Program-made: the position numbers and the translations under genes | Source of the DNA: Pseudoalteromonas aurantia | GTDB lineage: Bacteria > Pseudomonadota > Gammaproteobacteria > Enterobacterales > Alteromonadaceae | DNA: 64,000 nt | Direction of reading: 5' to 3' | Assembly: GCF_005886875.1 (NCBI RefSeq) | Contig: NZ_PNBY01000008.1 | Coordinates: 1-64,000, forward strand | Shown here: positions 1-8,730 of the stretch, piece by piece | Numbering within the stretch: position 1 is the stretch's first letter | Layout of the letters: each line of letters opens with the position of its first letter | The notes under the pieces: model-generated | Databases searched by the model: none | The model's input: the letters and a program-made list of their open reading frames with translations, nothing else | What the model was told of the DNA's origin: nothing

Positions 1-165
1 TTCGATTTAAGTCATATCACAGTACAAAGTGCAGCCTGCAATTATGCAATAGGCATGACGCAGTTGCAGCAACATGCTGATGGGGATTTTACGCTTTGCC
101 AAACTTATGTTGCTAACACCACACACACCACCACATTTCAAACTTCATACATGGAAATTCTATGA
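1..165 (+). CDS. C-terminal end of a probable phage tail protein I (partial)
   Basis: An open frame enters from the left edge and stops at TGA 163-165, overlapping the next start as ATGA. Only 54 residues are visible, with no diagnostic motif. The assignment rests on context: in two later cassettes (8727-9389 and 33377-34318) a gpI-type baseplate protein lies directly before, and coupled to, a tail-collar protein, and here a collar protein follows with the same coupling. The I protein of the last cassette also has a long variable tail after its core domain, so an unrecognisable C-terminus is expected. It could equally be the end of another baseplate or fibre subunit. Confidence 0.5.
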   Translation, partial: FDLSHITVQSAACNYAIGMTQLQQHADGDFTLCQTYVANTTHTTTFQTSYMEIL

Positions 166-701
166 ATACTTATCAACCGATTATTACGCAAGCCGGTTTA
201 AATAAAGCGGTGAATGCGAAGGAAAAGGGCTTGAGCGTACACCTCAGCCATATCGCGATTGGCGATAGGGGGTACACACCAAACAAAAACCAAACAGCCC
301 TTAAAAATGAAAAAGACCGGGTAGAGACGGGTGATGCTACCGACTACAAAAATGGCCAGTTTCGTGTGTCGGGTAAATTCACCAGCGACACCGACTATGC
401 TGTACGAGAGGTCGGCTTTTTCTTATCAGATGGCACTTTATTTGCCCTTTGGTCACATCCTGACAATGTGCTTTTTTACCTCACCCCTATGGCAACGGTT
501 GTGCAGGGGTTTGACTTATTACTCAGTGCCGCGCCGCACGATGCCATTACCGTCACCCACAATGGCGACTTAAAAATGTATTACGACGACGTGTTTATGC
601 AAATGACCCAAGTACAAACAGAAATGCTGACTGCACAAACGCAAACCAACACCAATATTGTCAATCTTTATCAACAATTAGCCGAAAAAGGACTTTTATA
701 A
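162..701 (+). CDS. Phage tail-collar fibre protein (DUF3751-like), cassette A
   Basis: This 179-residue protein matches the N-terminal tail-collar fibre family that joins the baseplate to the receptor-binding fibre. Family signs are the opening ITQAGLNKAVNAKEKG, the SHIAIGDRGYTP segment (about residues 28-39) and REVGFFLSDG (about 81-90), all shared with 34319-34876 and more loosely with 19215-19763 and 9382-9927. The C-terminal 40 residues are Gln/Thr rich and probably helical. The start overlaps the previous stop and the stop TAA overlaps the next ATG by one base, so the three genes are translationally coupled. Inferred role: adaptor at the root of the giant fibre encoded next. Confidence 0.85.
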   Translation: MNTYQPIITQAGLNKAVNAKEKGLSVHLSHIAIGDRGYTPNKNQTALKNEKDRVETGDATDYKNGQFRVSGKFTSDTDYAVREVGFFLSDGTLFALWSHPDNVLFYLTPMATVVQGFDLLLSAAPHDAITVTHNGDLKMYYDDVFMQMTQVQTEMLTAQTQTNTNIVNLYQQLAEKGLL

Positions 702-3673
702 TGAGCACCATCGAGTCACAAATTCAAAAACTCAATGACACAAATGCCGAGTTAGCTCGAGTAAATAATGAACTAACCAGCGCAGTTCGTACCCACACGA
801 ACGATATTAACAATGAAGTAGCAGCGGCAAAAAATACCATGGCAGCAGCCACAGCCAGCGCGATCAGCGAAGTAAAAGCCGATGCCAACGCAGTGAATGC
901 TGAAATTAAAGCGCGCATGGACGACGCGGTAGTCCCTTGGCTACCAGCTATGACCAAAGTACAGTTTGATGCATTGTGTGCTGCTCGTAAGCAACAATAT
1001 GCGGGCAGTGGGTTTGTTGAGTGGGGAAAGCATTACCGTGGCACCGTAAGTGATCCATGGCAAAATGTGAATGATGGATTGTATATGATTACAACTAATC
1101 CTCACGTAGCAAACACTATATTTTTGGGACGAGAAAATAGTGATAAAAGTGGCGCTAGTAAAACTAATCATGCTCATACTGTCGTCGATGGCGTCAAACA
1201 AAAACTCTACGGCACGAATTATTTCGGTACTAATGAAGCGACGGTTATTCGCTTCCCCCCAGCCCCAGACGGCACCAAAACCTACGACTCAGCCACAGGT
1301 GCAGCAACCCAACACGCCAACGCAGAGGTGGCATTCGCCGCTGAAACGACCACCAATAAAGTCATTACCTCACGCAAAGATCTGGTGTTTTTAGAGTCAT
1401 GGCATGAAAAAATCGCTGATAAAGACGTGGTCTACCCGCTGGGCAACGTGCAATACGGCGCAAGCAGCTATGAAGGCGTCACGCTACTCAATAACTTGGT
1501 GGCACAAGGTTATTCCGCCTTTGGTGAGTGGGACGAAAACACCAAGGGCTATGGTGCTAAATGGTCATCACTAACCGACGCACAAAAAGCGCTGTTTTTA
1601 AGTGAGCCCGAACATAATATTTATTTTGACCCGCGTGCCAATGCGTATATTCAAGTGCGTTACAGAATAAGAGTTGTTGAAGGGCTTGGGGATGAATTTG
1701 ACTACAGCTACGCATATAAAGGTATATCTAAAAGTTGGAGACCTAAGATAGATAGCACTAATTTCCCTTTCTTCAACGTTAGAGGTCAGAATGTATTATC
1801 TGATGACTATTATGATTCAGACTCTACGTCAGCTAACGGGTACTTCAATCCACCAGGTAATAGCCATCGTTGGTCAATTAACGACGGTGATTTTGAGGGT
1901 TACGCTTCAAAGAAGGGAATAGGACACAATAACAGATGTTTAGCAGTACCCATCGCCCTCGTCCAGCGTATGAACCAAGGCGCTTATCATCCAACTTATA
2001 ATCCGATGGGGACAGCTAAGATATGGAGAGAAAATGGGTTTCAGGTTAAGTGGCATAGTTCTGAGGGTATACAATTCTTAACATCAAAAAGAGCATGTTT
2101 CGATTATTCAGTTATAGATACGTCTTGGGAACTAGGGAAGGTAGTTTGGGGTAGATTTGGACCGAAAATTAATGGCGATGAGGTCGTTGTTGGCCGCCAA
2201 GACCAATACAAATATCACGATGCCATCTACGCAGGACAGGTAGAAGACTTACGTCTCAATGCCAACAAGCTTGATATAAATAAGTTGCGTGAAGATGCAA
2301 TACGTAAGGCAGTTTCAGGCACTTTGCGCGGGAAAGGTAAAGTGCCTTTCACTCGAGTGGGCACTGGCGTTGTTGAAGAATATACTGATTTAGGCGACGG
2401 ATATTCAAGAGTGTATCTTAGTCATGTCTCAGGAATTGATGCTAGAACGGAGCTAGGAACTTCGACAAACAGAACCCCAAAATATAATGTGTATATCAAA
2501 AGCGAAACAACAGGGTTTGTCACAAAAAAGGCGGTCTACGTTAACTTTGCGGGAGCCGCAGCGTATATTTATTTTGCTAACTCTTTTGGGGAGGACTTTG
2601 TAATAGGCGACTCCGTTCAGATAGTGGATAGCGAAGATTACCTTTCCTCTGAATTCGACTCACTCCCTTGGGTAGATATTATAGGAGACCCTGAACGTAT
2701 AGCCGCCACATTCCCCGATGGTGTGGTTGGGCAGTGGGTTCCGCAGATTCCTTTAGATGATATAAGCCAGCCATTCATATTTAATCGTAAGAGTGTACAA
2801 GGTAATTACTCAAGAATTTTTACAATTGATGACGGTGCGTCATGGACAAAGAACACACATACAATACAAGAAACACTTAACCGCACAGATGCTACATTCC
2901 CAGATTCTCGCTATGTTTCTTTGCTTCACTATGAATCCCATTCAAACTTCACAGAGCCTTCAAATAACACTGTAGTAGTGGGTGATGTCGGTGATGTGAG
3001 GTTTAATTCTGAGTATCGGGTTCAACGCGGTAATAGACTGCAGCATAGTTTGATTGGCGAAATTGGTAAAGACAGTAACGTGCCTTACGGTAATTTTAAA
3101 CTAACAGATAATTTAATATTAGACGATGGCAGGCTTTACGGGAATGAAAACAATGGGTTTGGCCCACTGCATAACCCGATTGAAGCTAAGGCTTCTTCCG
3201 GAAACGAGGGCAATTCTGGTGTTAAAGCACTCTCAACTATCACTGAAAAAAATGGCTTATATTACTTACAGCTTCACGGCGCTGAGTTAAAACATACACC
3301 GATAACGCAAGCTGATATGACTATAATTAACGCTGATTCTCCTACAGGCGTTATTACGAAAGGCAAAGTATATTTGTTCAAGGGCTATGACAACGCGTTA
3401 ATAAACAGACCAATTATTGCAATTGCCGACAATGCGAGTATTACATGGCGCAAACACGATTTTGACGGTTACACAATCAATTCTATTGGGCAAGTAATTA
3501 ACCGTTTAGGCAATGTAGATCCTTTACTACGAGCTTTCGATAGCCACTGGGGCGATGACCAAACCATCCCCATTATCGATGGCGAAAACGTCAAAACCGA
3601 CCTCAACGGCAATACCGTGAAAGTTTTCTGCCACCACACACAAGTCCCTCTTGGCATAGCGCATAACGACTAA
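701..3673 (+). CDS. Giant tail fibre 1, mosaic receptor-binding protein (990 aa)
   Basis: An Ala-rich coiled-coil N-terminus (residues 1-80) leads into a conserved block with YAGSGFVEWGKHY (about 100-112). Conserved and variable blocks then alternate. Conserved blocks include VITSRKDLVFLESWHEKIAD (about 223), PIALVQRMNQGAYHPTYNPM (about 417), DAIYAGQVEDLRLNANKLD (about 507), SLPWVDIIGDPERIAATFPD (about 656) and the C-terminal WGDDQTIPI plus VKVFCHHTQVPLGIA. The same blocks recur in the fibres at 15236 and 20099, while the stretches between them do not match. It lacks the roughly 130-residue insert that the other two carry before VITSRKDL. Presumed role: trimeric fibre that recognises the target-cell surface. 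The gene is coupled to the collar protein upstream and precedes a likely chaperone. Receptor unknown. Confidence 0.85.
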   Translation: MSTIESQIQKLNDTNAELARVNNELTSAVRTHTNDINNEVAAAKNTMAAATASAISEVKADANAVNAEIKARMDDAVVPWLPAMTKVQFDALCAARKQQYAGSGFVEWGKHYRGTVSDPWQNVNDGLYMITTNPHVANTIFLGRENSDKSGASKTNHAHTVVDGVKQKLYGTNYFGTNEATVIRFPPAPDGTKTYDSATGAATQHANAEVAFAAETTTNKVITSRKDLVFLESWHEKIADKDVVYPLGNVQYGASSYEGVTLLNNLVAQGYSAFGEWDENTKGYGAKWSSLTDAQKALFLSEPEHNIYFDPRANAYIQVRYRIRVVEGLGDEFDYSYAYKGISKSWRPKIDSTNFPFFNVRGQNVLSDDYYDSDSTSANGYFNPPGNSHRWSINDGDFEGYASKKGIGHNNRCLAVPIALVQRMNQGAYHPTYNPMGTAKIWRENGFQVKWHSSEGIQFLTSKRACFDYSVIDTSWELGKVVWGRFGPKINGDEVVVGRQDQYKYHDAIYAGQVEDLRLNANKLDINKLREDAIRKAVSGTLRGKGKVPFTRVGTGVVEEYTDLGDGYSRVYLSHVSGIDARTELGTSTNRTPKYNVYIKSETTGFVTKKAVYVNFAGAAAYIYFANSFGEDFVIGDSVQIVDSEDYLSSEFDSLPWVDIIGDPERIAATFPDGVVGQWVPQIPLDDISQPFIFNRKSVQGNYSRIFTIDDGASWTKNTHTIQETLNRTDATFPDSRYVSLLHYESHSNFTEPSNNTVVVGDVGDVRFNSEYRVQRGNRLQHSLIGEIGKDSNVPYGNFKLTDNLILDDGRLYGNENNGFGPLHNPIEAKASSGNEGNSGVKALSTITEKNGLYYLQLHGAELKHTPITQADMTIINADSPTGVITKGKVYLFKGYDNALINRPIIAIADNASITWRKHDFDGYTINSIGQVINRLGNVDPLLRAFDSHWGDDQTIPIIDGENVKTDLNGNTVKVFCHHTQVPLGIAHND

Positions 3674-3682
3674 GGAATACTT

Positions 3683-4393
3683 ATGACTCAAGAACAAATA
3701 GAAGCACCAACCAACGACGAACCGGCACTTCAGCCGGTTGTCACATACCAAGACGTACACACCAAAATTGCGCTGCGTCACCCGCAAGCGCAAATTAATG
3801 AAGCGCTCACAGCGGCCATTGCACACGAGCAAACTACATTTGATGACGCACACGCAAACTGGGTAATTGAATGTGAACAAGTGCAGCAAGTAATTGATGC
3901 AGCTAACACACACAATGAAGCAAACCCCGAAGAGCCAAAGCCTACCCCCGAGTTACCTGCAGAGCCGATGATTGATTTAGCACGACGCCGCGCCTGTTAT
4001 CAGGTCGAATATGTGACCGTTGATTTAGCGCTCACCACCGAAGCAGCCCCCGCTAAAGTGGTGTATGACGACGAGGCATTAATTGCCTATCAGCACCCTG
4101 CAACCGAAGCGCACAGTGCTGAACACATTGAACAAGTCAAACGCGAACGCTTTAAAGCCCAGCGCGCCATTGATGTTGCGGCCATTACCGTTGAGGTTGA
4201 AGGGCTGGTATTTGATGGCAATGAAACAGCACAAACCCGTATGGCCCGTGCGGCGCTGGTAATGGACGACACGGAAAGCGTCTCTTGGGTATTGGCTGAC
4301 AATAGCCAAACTCGTGTGAATAAAGCGCAATTGGTCGCTGCATGCAAAGCTGCTGGCCTTGAACAAACTAGGTTATGGATGAATGAGGGCTAA
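3683..4393 (+). CDS. DUF4376-like protein, probable fibre assembly chaperone
   Basis: The gene starts 9 bases after fibre 1 with a good ribosome site (AAGGA). The 236-residue product is acidic and helical. Its C-terminal 70 residues resemble the DUF4376 domain found in phage tail/fibre-assembly proteins: a VEVEGLVFDGNETAQTR segment, an SVSWVLADN strand and a closing AACKAAGLEQTRLW helix. It is a paralogue of 23638-24606, with the shared stretch IALRHPQAQI and the block PATEAHSAEHIEQVKRERFK. Both copies directly follow a giant fibre of the same family, so a dedicated folding or attachment role is inferred. The domain is recognised by pattern only, and the chaperone function is not shown by sequence. 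Confidence 0.65.
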   Translation: MTQEQIEAPTNDEPALQPVVTYQDVHTKIALRHPQAQINEALTAAIAHEQTTFDDAHANWVIECEQVQQVIDAANTHNEANPEEPKPTPELPAEPMIDLARRRACYQVEYVTVDLALTTEAAPAKVVYDDEALIAYQHPATEAHSAEHIEQVKRERFKAQRAIDVAAITVEVEGLVFDGNETAQTRMARAALVMDDTESVSWVLADNSQTRVNKAQLVAACKAAGLEQTRLWMNEG

Positions 4394-4446
4394 ATACCTA
4401 AATTAATAGCTAACTAAAAAAATAGCTAAATAACCAAGTCAATTTT

Positions 4447-4478
4447 GTATGGCCTATTACAAATCAGGTAGGCCATAC
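4447..4478 (+). terminator. Hairpin after cassette A
   Basis: Ten-base arms GTATGGCCTA and TAGGCCATAC enclose a 12-base loop, 54 bases after the stop of the DUF4376-like gene. There is no U tract, so this may be an mRNA-stabilising hairpin or a factor-assisted terminator rather than a classical intrinsic one. Confidence 0.45.
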
Positions 4479-4564
4479 ACTGTGTTACAGCTCCCCGAGC
4501 AATATTGGCTTTGCTACTGAGGTCTTGCCACACAATAAACTATGGTTTTGACCGCTCACCGCCT

Positions 4565-4595
4565 CGTGGATCCTGAAATGAATTCAGGAAGACAA
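4565..4595. repeat. Solitary copy of the TCCTGA/TCAGGA inverted repeat
   Basis: The palindrome TCCTGAA-ATGAA-TTCAGGA ends in AGACA, as do the five copies between 31178 and 32182. It is the only copy I saw outside that array. Confidence 0.6.
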
Positions 4596-5084
4596 AGAGC
4601 TAATCTAATAAGTATTAGCTCAGACTAGATCTTATATCTAAAACATCGAAATCTTTTTAGCCATTAAGTTACCTTTGCCAAGCGTTAAAGAGGTGCGGTG
4701 CTTATTTCTATGTTGTTTAATTCGCTGCTGGCTGCTTTTTAGCCGCCGGCTAGCCAACTCACTAACCTTCTGATTTTCATCTTTTTTAAAGCCAACTCTT
4801 TAAAGCCTTTCCTTAGTCACTTTCTTAGTAACTCTTCCTTTAAGAATACCCTCTTCAAAATCATATTATTTTAAATAATGCCTTTACAAACGTCGCCTAT
4901 TTTCTCGCTGTCACACAGGCTCTTCTCAAACACAGTCTTCTCAAATAACGCTTTTTCTAGCAGAATCAATGCACATCACGATTTTTTTACTGTTGGAACA
5001 TTACTTTTAATGGCGTTTTTCAGTGCTTTTTTGTTTAATTTTACCCATTCCATCGCAAATACATTAGCGAGCCGCTGTGCTCAG

Positions 5085-5905
5085 TTAGTCACTCAGTGAA
5101 CTGATCTCGTGTACTTTCATCAGCACACAGGTGTATCTGTCGCGCATACCAGATATGAACATACTGTTCTGCGCAACTAATTGAGGACATTTTCTTAAGG
5201 AAGTTTGCTCATACTCTGCTGGCGACAGCTCACCATTAGCTGTATGAAGTCGTGCTAAGTTGTAATAGCGCATATACGCCATTACATCATTTCTCATATG
5301 CTCACGAGTTGGTTGAGGAATTTTCAATAACCAGTCATGTTTTAAGCTCACGAAGAAGCGCTCATCAACCGCATTGACGCACCGACATCGCCTGTATTGG
5401 CCCTGACGCCATAGTTCCATAGTAATCGTCGATATTGTTTACTGGCGTACTGTGAACTTCTGTCAGAGTGAAACACTAAGCCCTCATCATAGCTTTGCTC
5501 ACTAAGTAAGTCGTCATTCGTTTATCAATATGTCAGCCAACTATACAACGAGAATATAAGTCCATAACGATAGCCAGATACATCCAGCCTTCGCCAGTTC
5601 TTCAGTACGTCACATCTCCTGTCTATATCTGATTTGGCGCAACAGGGTTAAAGTTATGATTTAACAAAGTATCAGTAACGGCATCACTGTGTTTGCGTCT
5701 GGTGGTTACCTTGTATGCCACTTTTTGAGTAACAACTAAGCCAAGTATTGCCGTTAATTTCTAAACGCCATATTTACTGACGTAAAAGTGCTCACTGCGT
5801 AACTTCTTTCTAAGGTCTCGATAGCCTATGGTATTTCGGCTTACCCTCATCACTTTGCAGAGTTTAACCACGGTAAACATAGAAGATAACTGCTTTATCG
5901 TTTTA
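5085..5905 (-). pseudogene. IS3-family transposase OrfB, frameshifted remnant
   Basis: Translating the minus strand in different frames recovers pieces of the IS3 integrase core. One is GLVFHSDRSSQYAS around 5455-5495, carrying the second catalytic Asp region. Another is NAVDERFFVSLKHDWL (about 5325-5372), followed by RLHTANGELSPAEYEQ near 5205-5250, the usual C-terminal signature. The two pieces lie in different frames, broken near 5380-5420, and upstream parts are interrupted by stops. No functional DDE transposase can be made. A frame continues to 5085, slightly past the proposed element end. Confidence 0.75.
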
Positions 5906-6260
5906 AACGTTACTTGGTTTCCTTTAGCAGGAGGGCGCTTGCTTTTTTTAATATTTCTTTCTCCATCCTTAGCTTTTTATTTTCCTTACATAGCCCTAGC
6001 AATTCAGCCCGTTCGTCTGCATTTAAACTGGCGCCTGACTGCTCAGCTGCAGCCTTGGCTTTCCAGTTATAAAGTAACTTATCCGTGATACCTAAAGATG
6101 CTGCTGTCTTTGATACGCTATGACCTTGAACGATTACCAATACCACAGCTTCTTGTTTAAATTCAGCCGTGTAATTTCTGTTGGTTCGTTTTGTCATTAA
6201 CACCTCAATAATTAGATTATATTCCATTATTAACGTGTTCGGTTTGATTAAAGCAGATCA
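5102..6260 (-). mobile_element. Degenerate IS3-family insertion sequence
   Basis: The element holds an intact orfA and a broken orfB on the minus strand, the usual IS3 layout, and is about 1.16 kb long. The proposed ends are short: TGATCT at 5102-5107 and AGATCA at 6255-6260. Further inverted-repeat similarity is weak and I see no target duplication, so the exact ends are tentative. The right end coincides with the cut end of an exporter gene fragment at 6258, which supports a junction there. Confidence 0.7.
5910..6197 (-). CDS. IS3-family transposase OrfA (helix-turn-helix)
   Basis: The 95-residue protein starts MTKRTNRNYTAEFKQEAV, has a helix-turn-helix region (VSKTAASLGITDKLLYNWK, about residues 26-44) and ends in a charged leucine-zipper-like helix (about 60-90) leading to LLKETK. 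This is the standard OrfA that binds the IS ends and, in intact elements, is joined to OrfB by frameshifting. I chose the start at 6197 because a GAGGTG ribosome site lies 5-8 bases upstream; an ATG ten codons earlier also exists. With OrfB broken the element should be unable to move unaided. Confidence 0.8.
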   Translation of the reverse strand: MTKRTNRNYTAEFKQEAVVLVIVQGHSVSKTAASLGITDKLLYNWKAKAAAEQSGASLNADERAELLGLCKENKKLRMEKEILKKASALLLKETK

Positions 6261-6500
6261 GTCTTCAATAAGTTCGACTATTAGGGCAATTAGTTTACGT
6301 TGCCCAGTTGACAGGGCTAGGTTGGTAAAGCAGCTGTTTTCAAAGCGGGTTTTATGATCGACTTGCAGTTTATTGAGTAGCTCATTCACTTTTTTGCCGT
6401 CTAAGTGATCTAGGCCGTATAGCTTGTCAAATAAAAGTTGGATACAGCAACGGGAACAACGCCTGCTTCCTAGCTGTTTGAGCATCAAGCACAACACCAT
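6258..6500 (-). pseudogene. Fragment of a cyclic-peptide/siderophore ABC exporter ATPase (SyrD/PvdE-like)
   Basis: The end of this frame carries LSTGQRKLIALIVELIED, a recognisable variant of the signature motif of PvdE/SyrD-type exporters (usually LSTGQRKRLALxxALLEDR), preceded by a typical VNELLNKLQVDHKT helix. Walker B and everything beyond are missing because the frame ends at the proposed IS boundary. The upstream residues (LFDKLYGLDHL) also fit the family but the first 20 do not. It is a relic of a non-ribosomal-peptide or siderophore export gene, foreign to the tail locus, and not expected to function. Confidence 0.6.
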
Positions 6501-6699
6501 AAAGCGTATGCATAACCCTGTAATGACTGGGTTTTATGGTGCAGCGAAGGTTTTTAACTGGGTAGGGCAGGTTTGACCGTTTATCTGCCGTCATAGTTGC
6601 TATCATAAGTCTATAATTGAGCGTTAACCCCTTAGTGACCTCTGTTTCATTTATACATACCCAGTCCCTTAGCGCAGTTCACCTTTTTTTGGAACCATT

Positions 6700-7461
6700 A
6701 TGGATAACATCTCCCCACGATTTGCTGTGGCGCATGCTGCACAGCAGACGCTAATGACCATTCCATTTACGTTAATAAATACCGGCCAATGTCACGCGTC
6801 AAGCAGTGAAATTGTGATTGATAGCATGGCCGTACCTGCCACCAGTAACCCGTTGACGCACAATAAACCCCTGTACAACCGAGCGCACTATTTTTCGCCC
6901 ACAGCGCAGCACAGTGAAACGGTATGGATCAAGTTTTTAGACGTGAGTGTGCCCAGTGGCCAACCTCCGGTAAATATCACTACCTTTGCAGGGGGCCACG
7001 CCTTAAATACGTGGGTAAAAGTGAGTCAGTGTGCGGTAAGTGGCGGGGAGCGTATTGCTCTTATTAACCCCAATAATAACACCACACAATGGTTTAGCAC
7101 GAGTAATGCACAGCACATAAAGGCGCAAATTATTATGACCACCGCCTTTGAAACCGATGAATTTGATGTGATGCCGTATGTCGATATCATAGGTCACATT
7201 GACGATATTGTAGCGACCTTTCCCAAAGGGGTGATGGGGCAAATAAACCCAAATTATATACCCGACGGATCAGGGCTGCGGTTTAATTTAACCCAAAAAG
7301 CCCGCGACAAAGGCCCTGAATTTTGTGCCTATAAACATGGCGAACAGTGGCATACCGCAACGTCTGCAATGGCACTTGATACAACACAAAGCAGCATTAG
7401 CAGTGCCGACATTTTGCAGCCAAACAGTGTTGCCCTATATTTTTATGAAGCGATCACGTAG
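6700..7461 (+). CDS. Orphan tail-fibre fragment with the VDIIG block
   Basis: The 253-residue product begins at ATG 6700 after a GGAA ribosome site. Its first 160 residues have no match in the window. From about residue 163 it follows the block shared by the giant fibres: MPYVDIIGHIDDIVATFPKG corresponds to their LPWVDIIGDPERIAATFPDG, and SVALYFYEAIT corresponds to their YVSLLHYES. It stops there, whereas the giant fibres run on for about 200 residues. The TAG stop at 7459-7461 lies inside the first unit of the palindromic array, so repeat insertion seems to have cut the gene. No collar gene or chaperone adjoins it. Probably a decayed fibre; a small functional fibre cannot be excluded. Confidence 0.6.
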   Translation: MDNISPRFAVAHAAQQTLMTIPFTLINTGQCHASSSEIVIDSMAVPATSNPLTHNKPLYNRAHYFSPTAQHSETVWIKFLDVSVPSGQPPVNITTFAGGHALNTWVKVSQCAVSGGERIALINPNNNTTQWFSTSNAQHIKAQIIMTTAFETDEFDVMPYVDIIGHIDDIVATFPKGVMGQINPNYIPDGSGLRFNLTQKARDKGPEFCAYKHGEQWHTATSAMALDTTQSSISSADILQPNSVALYFYEAIT

Positions 7462-7800
7462 GCGTGGCTTTACGCCGCGCTGTTTTTTCAAATAACCCCG
7501 TAGGCGGGGCTTTACGCCGCGCTGTGTTTTCAAATCACCCCGTAGGCGGGGCTTTATGCCGCGCATGTATTTTCAAAGCGAGATATAAAATCTCGCCTAC
7601 CAGCAAGGTGCAAACAACCCCGTAGGGGCGGCTTTATGCCGCGCATGCATCACGCCGCGAACGTATTTTCAAAGAGATTTTCAAAGCGAGATATAAAATC
7701 TTGCCTACCAGCAAGGTGCAAATAACCCCTGTGGGCGGGGCTTTACGTTGCGCATGTATTACGCCGCGCATGCATTACTTTACGCCGCACATCCTTCTTA
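7460..7800. repeat. Array of GTAGGCGGGGCTTTACGCC palindromic units
   Basis: About five units begin GTAGGCG(G)GGCTTTA(C/T)GCCGCGC, some joined to a second element, GCGAGATATAAAATCTCGCC, itself an inverted repeat. Spacing is irregular (about 40-110 bases). The array fills the gap between the orphan fibre and cassette B and is clearly related to the array at 14553-15190. REP-like in character; no transposase beside it. Confidence 0.8.
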
Positions 7801-7824
7801 TTTTCATTATCAAAGACGTTTCTT

Positions 7825-8730
7825 ATGCCAACATCTCAATTACTCGACTTATCCAAGTTGCCAGCGCCTGATGTGCTCGAACAGCTTGACGCTGAACATC
7901 TCCTCACGACCCTAAAAACAACATTACTCAACAATAACCCTGAGCTGGCCAGTGCATTAGCCCTTGAGTCAGATCCACTCACCCAGCTGCTAAACGCCTA
8001 TGCGTATCAAAGCACATTATTGCGCGCGCGGGTTAACGATGCTGCTAAATCAAGCTTGTTAGCCAGTGCCACTGGGGCCGATTTAGAACACATTGGCGCA
8101 CGCTACAGTGTCTCGCGCCTGGCTGGCGAGGCCGACGAGCGCATGCGCCAACGCATTCAAAAAGCATTTCACAGCTTAAACACCGCAGGTACGCAAGAAA
8201 GCTACGAATACCACACCTTGAGCGCTGACCCTCGGGTAAAAGATGTATTTGTTACTAGCCCCAGCCCGTCACACATAGTGATCACCATTTTAAGCAATGA
8301 AAACCCTAACGGGCTGCCATCTACTGAGTTAATGAGCACATTAGAAACCACCTTTGGCCTAAAAGCGGGCGATCAAAACTCAGTGTCAGAGGTGTTAAGC
8401 GCACAAAAAATACGACCAATTGGTGACCGAGTACAATTATTACCTGCTAAAACGCGCACCTTTAACTTACACGGCAAAGTTAAATTAGAGCTGGGCCCGG
8501 GTCATGCCCACGTAGAGCAACAAGTGCGTGACAAAGTCGCCACTTATTTAAAAGAACGCGCTGGGCTAGGCAAGCATATTAAGCGCTCGGCGTTGTTTGC
8601 GGTATTGCACCAAGCAGGGGTCGAAGAGGTAGAGCTTATCAGCCCCGCGCAAAACATTTTAGTCGCAAGCGATGAAGTTGCACTGTGTGATAACGGCCTA
8701 GCGGGGCTTGAGTTTGAGGTGCTGATATGA
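7825..8730 (+). CDS. Baseplate J protein, cassette B
   Basis: This 301-residue protein has the layout of P2 gpJ, the baseplate wedge protein at the rim of the tail that links the W/gp25 wedge to gpI and the fibres. Family signs are SALALESDPLTQLLNAYAYQ (about 41-60), the LLASATGADLEHIGARY segment, which fits the start of the J domain, and SADPRVKDVFV near the middle. It shares these with the cassette D protein (32463-33380: ASATGNDLDAIAARY, SADPRVKDVYV); cassette C's J is more distant. Its stop overlaps the next start (ATGA). The ribosome site is weak. It follows the repeat array by about 25 bases. Confidence 0.85.
   Translation: MPTSQLLDLSKLPAPDVLEQLDAEHLLTTLKTTLLNNNPELASALALESDPLTQLLNAYAYQSTLLRARVNDAAKSSLLASATGADLEHIGARYSVSRLAGEADERMRQRIQKAFHSLNTAGTQESYEYHTLSADPRVKDVFVTSPSPSHIVITILSNENPNGLPSTELMSTLETTFGLKAGDQNSVSEVLSAQKIRPIGDRVQLLPAKTRTFNLHGKVKLELGPGHAHVEQQVRDKVATYLKERAGLGKHIKRSALFAVLHQAGVEEVELISPAQNILVASDEVALCDNGLAGLEFEVLI

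Larger units (their letters stand above)
4394..5084. other. Non-coding stretch between cassette A and the IS remnant
   Basis: This stretch holds the hairpin at 4447-4478 and one isolated inverted repeat at 4565-4595 (GGATCCTGA, spacer, TCAGGAAGAC) of the family expanded at 31099-32182. A pyrimidine-rich tract follows (about 4755-4870). A 73-codon frame (4878-5099) has no homologue I recognise, no ribosome site and a low-complexity Ser/Phe-rich start, so I do not call it a gene. Confidence 0.5.

Noticed and set aside
4878..5099. Possible 73-residue membrane protein before the IS element
   Set aside because: No ribosome site, low-complexity start, overlaps the IS end, no recognisable family.
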